Of a stretch of DNA of 64,000 bases, positions 27,093 to 35,062 are shown piece by piece. How positions within the stretch are numbered: position 1 is the first letter of the stretch; the number at the start of each line of letters is the position of its first letter. The stretch lies in contig JAWWAC010000009.1 of assembly GCA_033721915.1 (NCBI GenBank), positions 1 to 64,000 on the forward strand. Reading direction: 5' to 3'. The notes below the pieces were generated by a model, which was not told the origin of the DNA, made no database searches, and saw only the letters and a list, made by a program, of their open reading frames with translations. A program made the position numbers and the translations under genes. The DNA is from REBR01 sp033721915. Lineage in GTDB: Bacteria; Pseudomonadota; Gammaproteobacteria; Pseudomonadales; Oleiphilaceae.

Positions 27093-29507
27093 TCAGATAT
27101 CCAGGTTCAGCACCGTCAGTGCATTGCTCTGGATAAAATCCCTTCGGGGCTCCACTTCGTCGCCCATAAGGGTGGTGAAGATCTGGTCCGCGGCAATGGC
27201 GTCCTCGATGGTGACCTTCATCATGCGGCGGGTTTCCGGATCCATGGTGGTCTCCCAGAGCTGTTCCGGGTTCATCTCTCCCAGACCCTTGTAGCGCTGT
27301 ATGGACAGGCCACGCTGTGCCTCTTTCATCAGCCAGTCCAGCGCGCCGGCAAAGCTCAGCACCGGATGCTGCCGGTCACCGCGTTGTATATAGGCGCCTT
27401 CGCCCACCAGACCGTGGAGTTTTTCACCCAGTGCGGCAATGGCCTTATAGGGGGGAGACTCGAAGAACTCGTGGCGGAAGACGTAGTTGTAGGGGATGCC
27501 GTGGATCAGCAGGGTCACTTTCGGCAGTGCCAGTTTGCGCTCGGGGTCCTCGGTGACGGAGAACTCGTACTTGATGCCGGTACGGGTATCCAGCACCAGT
27601 TTCCTGGAAAGTTGATCCACCCAATCCGCCACCTTGTCCTCGTCCTTAAGGTCTTCCACTGTCAACCTGGCCAGGCTGATCATTTCCTCCAGGACCCGTT
27701 CCGGGTAGGCTCTGGACAGACGCTCGATCACCGAACTCACGGACTGGTATTCCTTCACCAGGGATTCCAGTGCGGTGTCTCTCAATGGCGGTGCGTCCGG
27801 ATTGACAAAGAACTGGGCCTTCTCCAGTGCGGTCTGCGTCAGATAGGCGGTCTTGGCCTTCTCGTCTTTCAGATACTGCTCCTGCTTGCCGCGCTTGACC
27901 TTGTACAGTGGCGGCATGGCGATGTACACATGGCCCCGCTCAATCAGCTCACGCATCTGGCGGAAGAAGAACGTCAACAGCAGTGTGCGGATGTGGGAGC
28001 CGTCCACATCGGCGTCCGTCATGACAATGATGGAGTGGTAACGCAGCTTGTCCGGGTCGTAGTCTTCACGGCCGATGCCACAGCCCAGTGCCGTGATCAG
28101 CGTGCCCACTTCCACCGAGGAGAGCATCTTGTCGAAACGGGCTTTCTCCACGTTCAGGATCTTGCCCTTCAGTGGCAGTATGGCCTGTGTCTTACGGGCA
28201 CGGCCCTGTTTGGCACTGCCGCCGGCGGACTCACCCTCCACTATGAACAGTTCCGACAGGGCCGGGTCCTTCTCCTGGCAGTCGGCCAGCTTGCCGGGCA
28301 GGCCCGCCACATCCAGCGCCCCTTTGCGCCGTGTCATATCGCGGGCCTTGCGGGCCGCTTCACGGGCGCGGGCGGCGTCGATCATCTTGTTGACGATGAT
28401 TTTGGTTTCCTGAGGGTTTTCCTGCAGATAATCCGCAAAGTGCTTGTACAGCTCCTGTTCAACGGCGGTTTTCACTTCCGAGGAGACCAGCTTGTCCTTG
28501 GTCTGTGAGGAAAACTTGGGGTCCGGCACCTTGACGCTGACAATGGCGGTCAGGCCCTCACGGGCGTCGTCCCCGGAGGTGCTGATCTTGTGCTTCTTCA
28601 GCAGCCCTTCCTGCTCAATGTAACTGTTGAGCGTACGGGTCAGTGCCGCCCGGAAGCCGGCCATATGGGTGCCACCATCCCGCTGTGGGATGTTGTTGGT
28701 GAAGCTGTAGATGTTTTCCTGGAACCCTTCGTTCCACTGCAGTGCCACTTCCACGGCAATGCCATCGTCCCGCTGTTTGTTGAAATGAAACACCGGGTTG
28801 ATCGCCGCCTTGTTGGCGTTCAGGTGCTCCACAAAAGCACGCAGGCCACCGTCGTACTGGAAGACTTCATCGCGGCCACTGCGTTCATCGGTCAGGCGGA
28901 TACGCACACCGCTGTTCAGGAAAGCCAGTTCCCGCAGACGCTTGGCCAGCATATCGAAGTGGAATTCGATGTTGGTGAAGGTCTCCGGAGAGGGAATGAA
29001 GTGCACCTGTGTACCGGTCTGATCCGTTTCACCCACTACTGACAGGGGGGTTTCAGGCACACCGTCCTGATAGCGTTGTTCATAGACTTTGCCTTCCCTG
29101 CGGACTGTAAGCTTCAGTTCCGAGGAGAGGGCGTTGACCACCGAGACACCTACGCCGTGGAGACCGCCGGAGACCTTGTAGCTGTTGTCATCGAACTTAC
29201 CACCGGCGTGAAGCACCGTCATGATGACTTCCGCCGCCGACACTCCTTCCTCCTCATGCATATCCACGGGGATGCCACGGCCGTCGTCCCGGACGGTCAC
29301 GGACTCATCCGGATGGATCACCACACCGATTTCAGTGCAGTGACCGGCCAGCGCTTCATCGATGCTGTTATCCACCAGCTCGAACACCATGTGGTGCAGA
29401 CCCGTGCCATCGTCCGTATCGCCGATGTACATACCCGGACGCTTTCTGACTGCGTCCAGACCCTTGAGGACTTTAATATTGGAGGAGTTATAAGTCGGTT
29501 CGCTCAT
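27093..29507 (-). CDS. gyrB: DNA gyrase subunit B
   Basis: 804 residues, the normal length for gammaproteobacterial GyrB. ATPase GHKL domain at the N-terminus (VLKGLDAVRKRPGMYIGD, ELVDNSIDEALAGHC, GLHGVGVSVVNALS), transducer domain, and TOPRIM domain with VEGESAGGSAKQGR near 430 and DADVDGSHI near 510. The C-terminus keeps the QRYKGLGEMNPEQLWETTM-type segment split around residue 750. With GyrA it introduces negative supercoils using ATP. It directly follows recF with no gap, so the two are translationally linked. It ends 36 bases from a bidirectional terminator. Confidence 0.98.
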   Translation of the reverse strand: MSEPTYNSSNIKVLKGLDAVRKRPGMYIGDTDDGTGLHHMVFELVDNSIDEALAGHCTEIGVVIHPDESVTVRDDGRGIPVDMHEEEGVSAAEVIMTVLHAGGKFDDNSYKVSGGLHGVGVSVVNALSSELKLTVRREGKVYEQRYQDGVPETPLSVVGETDQTGTQVHFIPSPETFTNIEFHFDMLAKRLRELAFLNSGVRIRLTDERSGRDEVFQYDGGLRAFVEHLNANKAAINPVFHFNKQRDDGIAVEVALQWNEGFQENIYSFTNNIPQRDGGTHMAGFRAALTRTLNSYIEQEGLLKKHKISTSGDDAREGLTAIVSVKVPDPKFSSQTKDKLVSSEVKTAVEQELYKHFADYLQENPQETKIIVNKMIDAARAREAARKARDMTRRKGALDVAGLPGKLADCQEKDPALSELFIVEGESAGGSAKQGRARKTQAILPLKGKILNVEKARFDKMLSSVEVGTLITALGCGIGREDYDPDKLRYHSIIVMTDADVDGSHIRTLLLTFFFRQMRELIERGHVYIAMPPLYKVKRGKQEQYLKDEKAKTAYLTQTALEKAQFFVNPDAPPLRDTALESLVKEYQSVSSVIERLSRAYPERVLEEMISLARLTVEDLKDEDKVADWVDQLSRKLVLDTRTGIKYEFSVTEDPERKLALPKVTLLIHGIPYNYVFRHEFFESPPYKAIAALGEKLHGLVGEGAYIQRGDRQHPVLSFAGALDWLMKEAQRGLSIQRYKGLGEMNPEQLWETTMDPETRRMMKVTIEDAIAADQIFTTLMGDEVEPRRDFIQSNALTVLNLDI

Positions 29508-30626
29508 TCAAGGCTCCTGAAGCGCCTGCTGTTCTTGATTAAAGGTGCCGTGTTCCACGTGGAACATGGCAAGGTCGTTCACGGCCTCTCGCCACAGATG
29601 GGACGGATCCGGCCTTTCAATACTGGTGACAAACACCTGAGACCCCAGCTGCAACAGCTGATGGGCCAGCAATTCCCGGTTCCCCTGGTCCAGCTCCGCA
29701 TTGATATCGTCCAGAAGACAGATGCCATGGCGGTCATTGTGACGGTTCACCAGGGCCATCTGTGCCAGCTTCATCAACACCACCAGGGTCTTCTGCTGCC
29801 CCCGTGACAGCACCTCGTTGGCACGACGCCCCGCCACACGGATCTGAAGATCGGCCCTGTGGGGCCCGTGCAGCGTATGCCCGACACGGGATTCCTGGGG
29901 AAGGCTTTCAGAGAGCACCTCATCCAGTTCACGGCTTGCCGACCAGCCCTGGTAAAACCCCAGGCTGACCTCACGGGCCCAGGGCGCCTCCATGGTTTCC
30001 AGAAGCCCCTGCAGCAGTGGTACAAACCGCTCAAAACAGGTACGGCGCAACTGCGTCACCATGACCGCCTGTTCCACAAACTGCCGATCCCAGACCCTGA
30101 TTTGGGAATCGCCCATAGTACCATTTCTGAGACAATGATTCCGCTGTGACAGACTCTTTTGACACCGTTGCCAGATACCGGCAAAGGAAGGTTCCACGTG
30201 GAACACCAGCCAGTCGAGAAACTGCCGGCGCTTGCCGGGACCACCGGCAACAATATCAAAGGTGCCTGGTTCGATCACGGACACAGGCAATTCACGGGCC
30301 ATGGTGGCCAGTGAGCGCACCCGTTCACCGTCGGCCTTGAGAATGGTTTCCTTGCGCTTGAAATCCCGGCTGAATCCCAGTCGGTGTTCACGGTGGTTAT
30401 GAGTGACACGGCCAAAGAGGGTGAACTGAGTATCCCCCAGGGTGACCAGATTCTCGGGCTTGTGGGTGCGGAAGGAGCGGCCGGTGGAAAGCACATGAAT
30501 GGCCTCTAGCAGGCTGGTTTTGCCGGAGCCGTTCACGCCGTGGATAAGATTCACACTGGAAGAAAACCGCAGCGACCCGGGCGCCAGATTCCGGAAGGAC
30601 TGGGTCTGTAATTCAATCAGTGCCAT
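29508..30626 (-). CDS. recF: DNA replication/repair protein RecF
   Basis: 372 residues, SMC-like ABC ATPase that helps load RecA at gapped DNA through RecFOR. Walker A GVNGSGKTSLLEAIH (about 30-44), signature LSRGQQKTLVVLMKLAQ (near 280) and Walker B-type ICLLDDINAELD (near 312). The stop abuts the gyrB start. Unlike the common dnaA-dnaN-recF-gyrB order, dnaN is 3.3 kb away, separated by an ABC1 kinase and a repeat region. Two parS centromere sites are embedded in this coding sequence. Confidence 0.96.
   Translation of the reverse strand: MALIELQTQSFRNLAPGSLRFSSSVNLIHGVNGSGKTSLLEAIHVLSTGRSFRTHKPENLVTLGDTQFTLFGRVTHNHREHRLGFSRDFKRKETILKADGERVRSLATMARELPVSVIEPGTFDIVAGGPGKRRQFLDWLVFHVEPSFAGIWQRCQKSLSQRNHCLRNGTMGDSQIRVWDRQFVEQAVMVTQLRRTCFERFVPLLQGLLETMEAPWAREVSLGFYQGWSASRELDEVLSESLPQESRVGHTLHGPHRADLQIRVAGRRANEVLSRGQQKTLVVLMKLAQMALVNRHNDRHGICLLDDINAELDQGNRELLAHQLLQLGSQVFVTSIERPDPSHLWREAVNDLAMFHVEHGTFNQEQQALQEP
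29551..29566. other. parS: parS site 1 (ParB-binding centromere)
   Basis: TGTTCCACGTGGAACA is a perfect 16-bp palindrome and matches the known bacterial parS consensus (the Pseudomonas-type sequence with C/G at the variable position). It lies in the 3' part of recF. parA and parB are encoded at 60648-62392 in this window. Confidence 0.93.
30190..30205. other. parS: parS site 2 (ParB-binding centromere)
   Basis: GGTTCCACGTGGAACA contains the 14-bp palindromic core GTTCCACGTGGAAC (30191-30204), identical to site 1; only the outermost base differs. It is 639 bases from site 1, also inside recF. Confidence 0.92.
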
Positions 30627-30772
30627 AGACGCCGGGTCTCACAACAACTCGCTCAGGGAGGCACTACCTTAACCCCTGTCAGCCCTCGCGGCTATCCCCA
30701 ATAGCGTCTGTCAGCCCTTTAAAATGGACCTTCGCACTTAAGAGGGAAACGACGTCTAAAAAGTTACCAGCT

Positions 30773-31160
30773 TGGGTTTGGAGTTAAACTCCCACGGCTG
30801 AAGACGGTGAGCCTGGGTGCAGGGCACCACCCCCGGGACCCTGGTTGGCGAGACTATCAACCGTCCCTGGTCTCCAGTCTCGCGGTGGCCATCCCTGGCC
30901 ACTGGCAACCAGGGTCCCGGGGGTGATGCCCCTTTAACTTCCCAGTTGTCGTGAGCTCCGGATGCTGAGGGCCACTTCCTGTTGGTACGCGTTCTCCTCA
31001 TCATATTTCTACGTCCAATGGCTGCGTTGCCCCGACTACCGACAACACACTGGCTTTCCGAACCGCTGGGCGTCCTGCCCAGAAGTTCGGCGCCGGGCAT
31101 CCCTGCCCGGCTGACGCCAATGCGCCGTCGGTAGTAATCAGGACGTAGCAGGCCGCATTG
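30773..31160 (+). repeat. Structured inverted element, copy A
   Basis: About 390 bases without a credible gene. It contains a three-way-junction fold: outer stem 30828-30847 with 30906-30925 (20 bp perfect), inner hairpin 30848-30855 with 30876-30883, and inner hairpin GTGGCCA-TCCC-TGGCCAC at 30885-30902. A conserved unpaired block follows (CTCCGGATGCTG at 30956-30967, GTTGGTACGCGTTCTCCTCA soon after), then a second folded part closed by ACTACCGAC (31035-31043) with GTCGGTAGT (31127-31135). That part encloses CCGAAC/GTTCGG (31058-31063, 31085-31090), CTGGGC/GCCCAG and CCGGGC-ATCCCT-GCCCGG hairpins. Copy B is homologous and lies in the opposite orientation. It could be a structured non-coding RNA or a mobile repeat. 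Confidence 0.75.
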
Positions 31161-31204
31161 GGTGCTGAGCATTTGCAGCCAAATCCGGCATACCGGTGTT
31201 TTTA

Positions 31205-31600
31205 GGCATCCAGCGTCATCTTAATCGCTAACGGCAGTGCCCTGGCTTAAAGGAGGCCATGGACGGCCGACGCGGCGCATCAGGACACGGACGTCCTGAT
31301 AAGCCGAAAGCCAGGGCACTGACGATAGCCGAAGCGAGAGAATTGTGGGCGTAGAAAAAAGGTGAGGAGAACACGTACCAACCAGTACAGGCTCACAGCA
31401 TCCGGAGGAAGAGAAGACGACAGAACATGAGAGGGACCCCTCCCGGGGGTCTGGTTGCCAGTGGCCAGGGATGGCCACCGCGGGACTCTGGGCCAAGGAC
31501 GGCCCAGCGTTCCGCCAACCAGACCCCCGGGAGGGGTGCCCTGCGCACCAACTCGCCTTCTTCAAAAAAGCAGTGGCAAGCCAACTCAAAACCAGCCCCC
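31205..31600 (-). repeat. Structured inverted element, copy B
   Basis: Reverse-orientation homologue of copy A. Outer stem ACCCCTCCCGGGGGTCTGGT-type arm 31436-31457 with 31516-31537 (22 bp perfect), inner hairpin 31461-31467 with 31472-31478 (same GTGGCCA arms as A), inner hairpin GCGGGAC/GTTCCGC (31480-31486, 31509-31515) with CTGGGCC/GGCCCAG nested. CAGCATCCGGAG (31396-31407) is the reverse complement of the conserved block in A. The second domain is a 13-bp stem 31236-31248 with 31308-31320 enclosing ATCAGGAC/GTCCTGAT (31279-31286, 31293-31300). Many stem bases differ from A yet still pair. ORFs across it are not protein-like. Confidence 0.75.
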
Positions 31601-31734
31601 AGAACAGGGGGCTGAAATGATGCTACAGGAGCCGGCTGTTACCGGGAGTGTCTGGGGATTACAATTGGCTCCCGTCGAGCGCCACAGGGCCCAAACAGAC
31701 CCTGAAACAACAGGCCAGCAGGGAAGAATCCAGA

Positions 31735-32419
31735 ATGAGCGGCAGTGAGTCACAGCTAAATTCGCATCCGACTCAAGGAACCGGCTCCGGAAAAACCGCC
31801 TGGGGAAACAGTGGAATACCGCCAGGACCGGATCATCGGTGCACTGGTAATCGCCACACTCATCATCGGCTCCGCCATTAGCGGATTGATTCACTGAGCC
31901 GCATCACCGGAAGAACCCCACCCACCCGTGGCTATTGAACCTGTCACACTCGGTTCCCGTGACAACAGCCAGCAAGACAACCCCACTCTGGTAATGGAAA
32001 CACCACGGCCCATTGTCGTCCCCATCCAGTCCGGCGCCACTGAAGTGACAATCACCCAGCCAGCAGACCGGGATCTCTCCGTCCCCGTGGCCAATGCCAC
32101 ACCGGCTCTGGTACACAACAGGGCACCGGAACAGGTCCTCCGCGCAACCCTGACCACGGGGCTTCGTGACGTGGAGCCCGTGGACCGGGCACCGGCACTG
32201 ATCACCATGAACGCACAGGGGCTGAAAGGACAGACACTGCATCACAACTGGTATCGCAAAGGTCAGAGACAGGCCCGGATTACCATGAAACCGCAACTGG
32301 ACCGACTCAGTGCCCATTCCAGCAAATACGTGGATACTCATCAGCTGGGTGACTGGCAGGTGATAATGGTCACTGATGAGGGGGAAGTGCTGGCGGAAGC
32401 CGGTTTTGAGGTCCGGTAG
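31735..32419 (+). pseudogene. DUF2914 membrane protein gene, broken by frameshift and in-frame TGA
   Basis: ATG 31735 follows AGGGAAG at 8 bases and starts MSGSESQL; the frame must then shift (one extra A in CTAAATT, 31756-31762) to continue IRIRLKEPAPEKPPGETVEY and a membrane helix (RIIGALVIATLIIGSAISGLI). A TGA at 31895-31897 interrupts the same frame. It then resumes AASPEEPHPP and runs to 32419 with a complete DUF2914 domain (RATLTTGLRDVEPVD, HHNWYRKGQRQARITM, SSKYVDTHQLGDWQV, GEVLAEAGFEV). The layout cytoplasmic tail, helix, extracytoplasmic DUF2914 is normal for the family, so I read this as one gene with two lesions. The 3' part (GTG 31928, 163 aa) might still be made but would lack its anchor. 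Confidence 0.75.
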
Positions 32420-32481
32420 AAAAACAGGGTCATATAGGAAGCAGTAATCGGTGAGGGGTCAGCCCGGTGGAAAACCGGCAC

Positions 32482-32516
32482 CCTCTGACCGGAGTGATGG
32501 ATAACCCGGTCAGAGG
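32482..32516 (-). terminator. Hairpin downstream of the ABC1 kinase gene
   Basis: CCTCTGACCGG (32482-32492) and CCGGTCAGAGG (32506-32516) form an 11-bp perfect stem with a 13-base loop, 18 bases beyond the stop of the minus-strand kinase gene. Only four T follow at a distance on that strand, so termination is possible but weak. Confidence 0.5.
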
Positions 32517-32533
32517 ATGGCTGCTGGCTGGAT

Positions 32534-33856
32534 TCAGTGCAGCATGGTGAGACGGTCGTCCACGAACATGTCCATCTCCGGCGCCAGTATGTGCACGTAA
32601 CGGTCGAAATAGAGAAACTGCTTTATCAGCAGGGCAAACTCACGGGGGAAATGCAGTCCGTGACTCTCACCAATGCGCACCAGATCCATAAGCATGTTGT
32701 TCACGTCGTCCTCGGTCTGTTCCAGCAGATCATCGCCACTGGCGTAATCCGGCACCATGCCGTCAAGATGCTGCTGCACACTGGAGAGATCCCGGGACAG
32801 GGCCTTCACGTCCACTTCTTCGTGGGTGATGCCAATACGCACCATGGCATCCGCCATGCGGTCAAAGTCACCGGCCATGATGGCCGTCATGAAATCGGAT
32901 ACCCCCTCCCAGGTGCTCGGACGTATGCGTCCGACGATGCCGAAATCGATAAAGCCGACACGGCCGTCTTCCAGCACCATCAGATTGCCCGCATGGACAT
33001 CCGCGTGGAAAAACTCGCACTGGGTCAGGCTGGCGAACCAGGTGTTCATGGCGGTAATCAGGGTGCGTTCCGGGTCTTTGGAATAGCGGCGGATGCTGTC
33101 CAGATCCGTCATGGGCACACCCCGGAAACGCTCCATGGTCAGTACACGGCGGCTGCTCAGGTGGCGGTAGACCTTGGGCACTGTGGCCTCGGTGTTGCCG
33201 GTCTCGTCCAGGAAGCGGGCAAAGGCTTCCAGGTTGTTGGCTTCCTGCACAAAGTCGCACTCTTCCATCATGGTGCGCTGGATTTCCTGCACCACGCCGG
33301 ACATGGACGTCCAGGCCAGCTTCGGGGCCAGCTTTTCGGTAATACGGGCCGAGAGGTAGAGGAAGTTGAGATCCGTCAGCAGGATATTGGAGACCCCGGG
33401 TTTCTGGATCTTGAGCACCACCTCTTCACCGGTTTTCAGACGGGCGCAATGGACCTGGGCGATGGAGGCAGAGGCCAGTGGCTCACGGTCGATGGACTCG
33501 AACAGCTCCTCCAGTGGCCGGTCCAGCTCCTCCCTGAGGATGCGCTCCATTACGGAGTAAGGCAGAGGCGTCGTCTGGTCGAGACAGCCCTGGAACTCCT
33601 CCACATAGGCCTTGGGGAAGAAAGTGGGGGAGGAGGCGATAAACTGCCCCAGTTTGATGTAGGTCGCCCCCAGCTCCTCGAAGGTGCTGCGCAGCAGACG
33701 CGGCAGTGGCGGTCGGTCACCGGCCGCCCAGCGCAGTCCGGTGCGTGAGAGCACCATGGCGGTCTGACCGATACGGAAAGCGCCCTTGATACCATCGGTA
33801 AAAAGGTTCAATGGGCGGTTCATGGTCGGCGGGTTCGCCTGTATTGCGTCCGGCAT
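32534..33856 (-). CDS. ABC1/UbiB-family atypical kinase
   Basis: 440 residues of the ABC1/AarF/UbiB family, atypical protein-kinase-like ATPases linked to isoprenoid-quinone biosynthesis or lipid homeostasis. The family signature KxGQ appears in YIKLGQFIASSP (near 68), the Ala-rich nucleotide loop in SASIAQVHCARLKTGEEVVLKIQKPGV (split, near 128-155), the catalytic loop in FFHADVHAGNLMVLEDG (near 285) and the metal motif in GFIDFGIVGR. ATG 33856 has AAGGAG 8 bases upstream. There is no C-terminal membrane pair like that of E. coli UbiB, so it is a related paralogue rather than UbiB itself. Its position between dnaN and recF is unusual. Confidence 0.9.
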   Translation of the reverse strand: MPDAIQANPPTMNRPLNLFTDGIKGAFRIGQTAMVLSRTGLRWAAGDRPPLPRLLRSTFEELGATYIKLGQFIASSPTFFPKAYVEEFQGCLDQTTPLPYSVMERILREELDRPLEELFESIDREPLASASIAQVHCARLKTGEEVVLKIQKPGVSNILLTDLNFLYLSARITEKLAPKLAWTSMSGVVQEIQRTMMEECDFVQEANNLEAFARFLDETGNTEATVPKVYRHLSSRRVLTMERFRGVPMTDLDSIRRYSKDPERTLITAMNTWFASLTQCEFFHADVHAGNLMVLEDGRVGFIDFGIVGRIRPSTWEGVSDFMTAIMAGDFDRMADAMVRIGITHEEVDVKALSRDLSSVQQHLDGMVPDYASGDDLLEQTEDDVNNMLMDLVRIGESHGLHFPREFALLIKQFLYFDRYVHILAPEMDMFVDDRLTMLH

Positions 33857-33919
33857 GGGTTTCGCTCCTTTTATCGGTCAATTCATTCAATGGATGCTGC
33901 TGTTCAGGGGCCCGGAAAA

Positions 33920-35023
33920 CTAGAGCCGCATGGGCATCACCACATAGACACATTCGTCATCGCCGCCGCTTTCGATCAGGGCACTGGCGTTGGGGTCGGA
34001 GAACACCATGCGCACCTGGTCGTGGCTGATGGCATTGAGCACATCAATGAGATAGCCCACATTGAAACCGATCTGCAGCGACTCTCCCTGATACTCCACC
34101 GCCATGGCGTCTTCCGCCTGTTCCTGTTCCGGGTTGTTGGCATACACGTGGAGTTCATTGGGCTCGAGCTGCAGACGCACACCGCGAATGTTTTCATGGG
34201 AGAGAATGCTCGCCCTCTGCAGCATGTTCTTGAGGGTGACCCGGTCCGCCAGCACAATCTTGTCACCACCTCGGGGCACCACCCGGTTGTAGTCCGGGAA
34301 CTTGCCCTCAATCAGCTTGGAGGTGAAGGTAAAGCCCCCCACGGTGGCCCTGAGGTGGTTTTCACCAATGACCAGCTCCACGGGTGTCACCACATCGTCC
34401 AGCAGCCGCATCAGCTCCTGGACGCCCTTGCGGGGCAGTATCACCTGACGTGTGGAGTCAATGCCCGTATCCATGGAATAAGTGGTCATGGCCAGTCGGT
34501 GGCCATCCGTGGCCACAGCACGAAGTAATTGATCACTGACTTCGATCAGCATGCCATTGAGGTAATAACGCACATCCTGCTGTGCCATGGCAAAGGCGGT
34601 GGCTTCCAGCAGATGGCGCAGCTCACCCTGGGGCAGTGACAGCCGGAAGCTCTCCGCATCGTCTTCCACATTGGGGAAATGCTCCGCCGGCAGTGTGGAC
34701 AGGGTAAACTGACTGGCCCCGGCCCTGATCTTCATCCTCTCGGCTTCCACGGACAGGGTGAAGCTGGCCTCCTCAGGCAATGAGCGGCAGATGTCGGAGA
34801 GCTTGCGGGCCGGCACCGTGATCCGCCCAGGCTGCTCCAGCGCCACATTGTCCACCCTGGAGACCAGCTCCACCTCCATGTTGGTCCCGGTCAGCGTGAG
34901 CTGATCCTCTTCGGCGATCAGCAGCACATTGGACAGAACCGGCATGGTCTGTTTCTTTTCCACCACACCGGCGATGGCCTGCAGCGGCTGTAATAAGGCT
35001 TCTCGGGAAAGGGTCAGTTTCAT
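33920..35023 (-). CDS. dnaN: DNA polymerase III sliding clamp beta
   Basis: 367 residues, normal for the beta clamp, which encircles DNA and tethers polymerase III. Three similar domains of about 120 residues; recognisable segments are MKLTLSREALLQPLQAIAGVVEKKQTMPVLSNVL, HRLAMTTYSM and the C-terminal YVVMPMRL that forms part of the partner-binding pocket. It begins 39 bases after dnaA on the same strand and is probably co-transcribed with it. The next gene, the ABC1 kinase, begins 63 bases further and carries its own strong ribosome binding site. Confidence 0.98.
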   Translation of the reverse strand: MKLTLSREALLQPLQAIAGVVEKKQTMPVLSNVLLIAEEDQLTLTGTNMEVELVSRVDNVALEQPGRITVPARKLSDICRSLPEEASFTLSVEAERMKIRAGASQFTLSTLPAEHFPNVEDDAESFRLSLPQGELRHLLEATAFAMAQQDVRYYLNGMLIEVSDQLLRAVATDGHRLAMTTYSMDTGIDSTRQVILPRKGVQELMRLLDDVVTPVELVIGENHLRATVGGFTFTSKLIEGKFPDYNRVVPRGGDKIVLADRVTLKNMLQRASILSHENIRGVRLQLEPNELHVYANNPEQEQAEDAMAVEYQGESLQIGFNVGYLIDVLNAISHDQVRMVFSDPNASALIESGGDDECVYVVMPMRL

Positions 35024-35062
35024 TGTTTGTCCGTTATTGCCTGAGGTTGAAAAAGTCCGTCA

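Noticed and set aside
30676..30718. Direct repeat CTGTCAGCCCT spaced 32 bases upstream of recF
   Set aside because: Only two short copies and no further evidence of an operator or mobile-element target duplication.
31221..31589. 122-codon minus-strand ORF (and a 138-codon ORF at 30756-31172) in the structured repeats
   Set aside because: They translate palindromic stems, share residues only because the DNA is repeated, and have no protein-like pattern.
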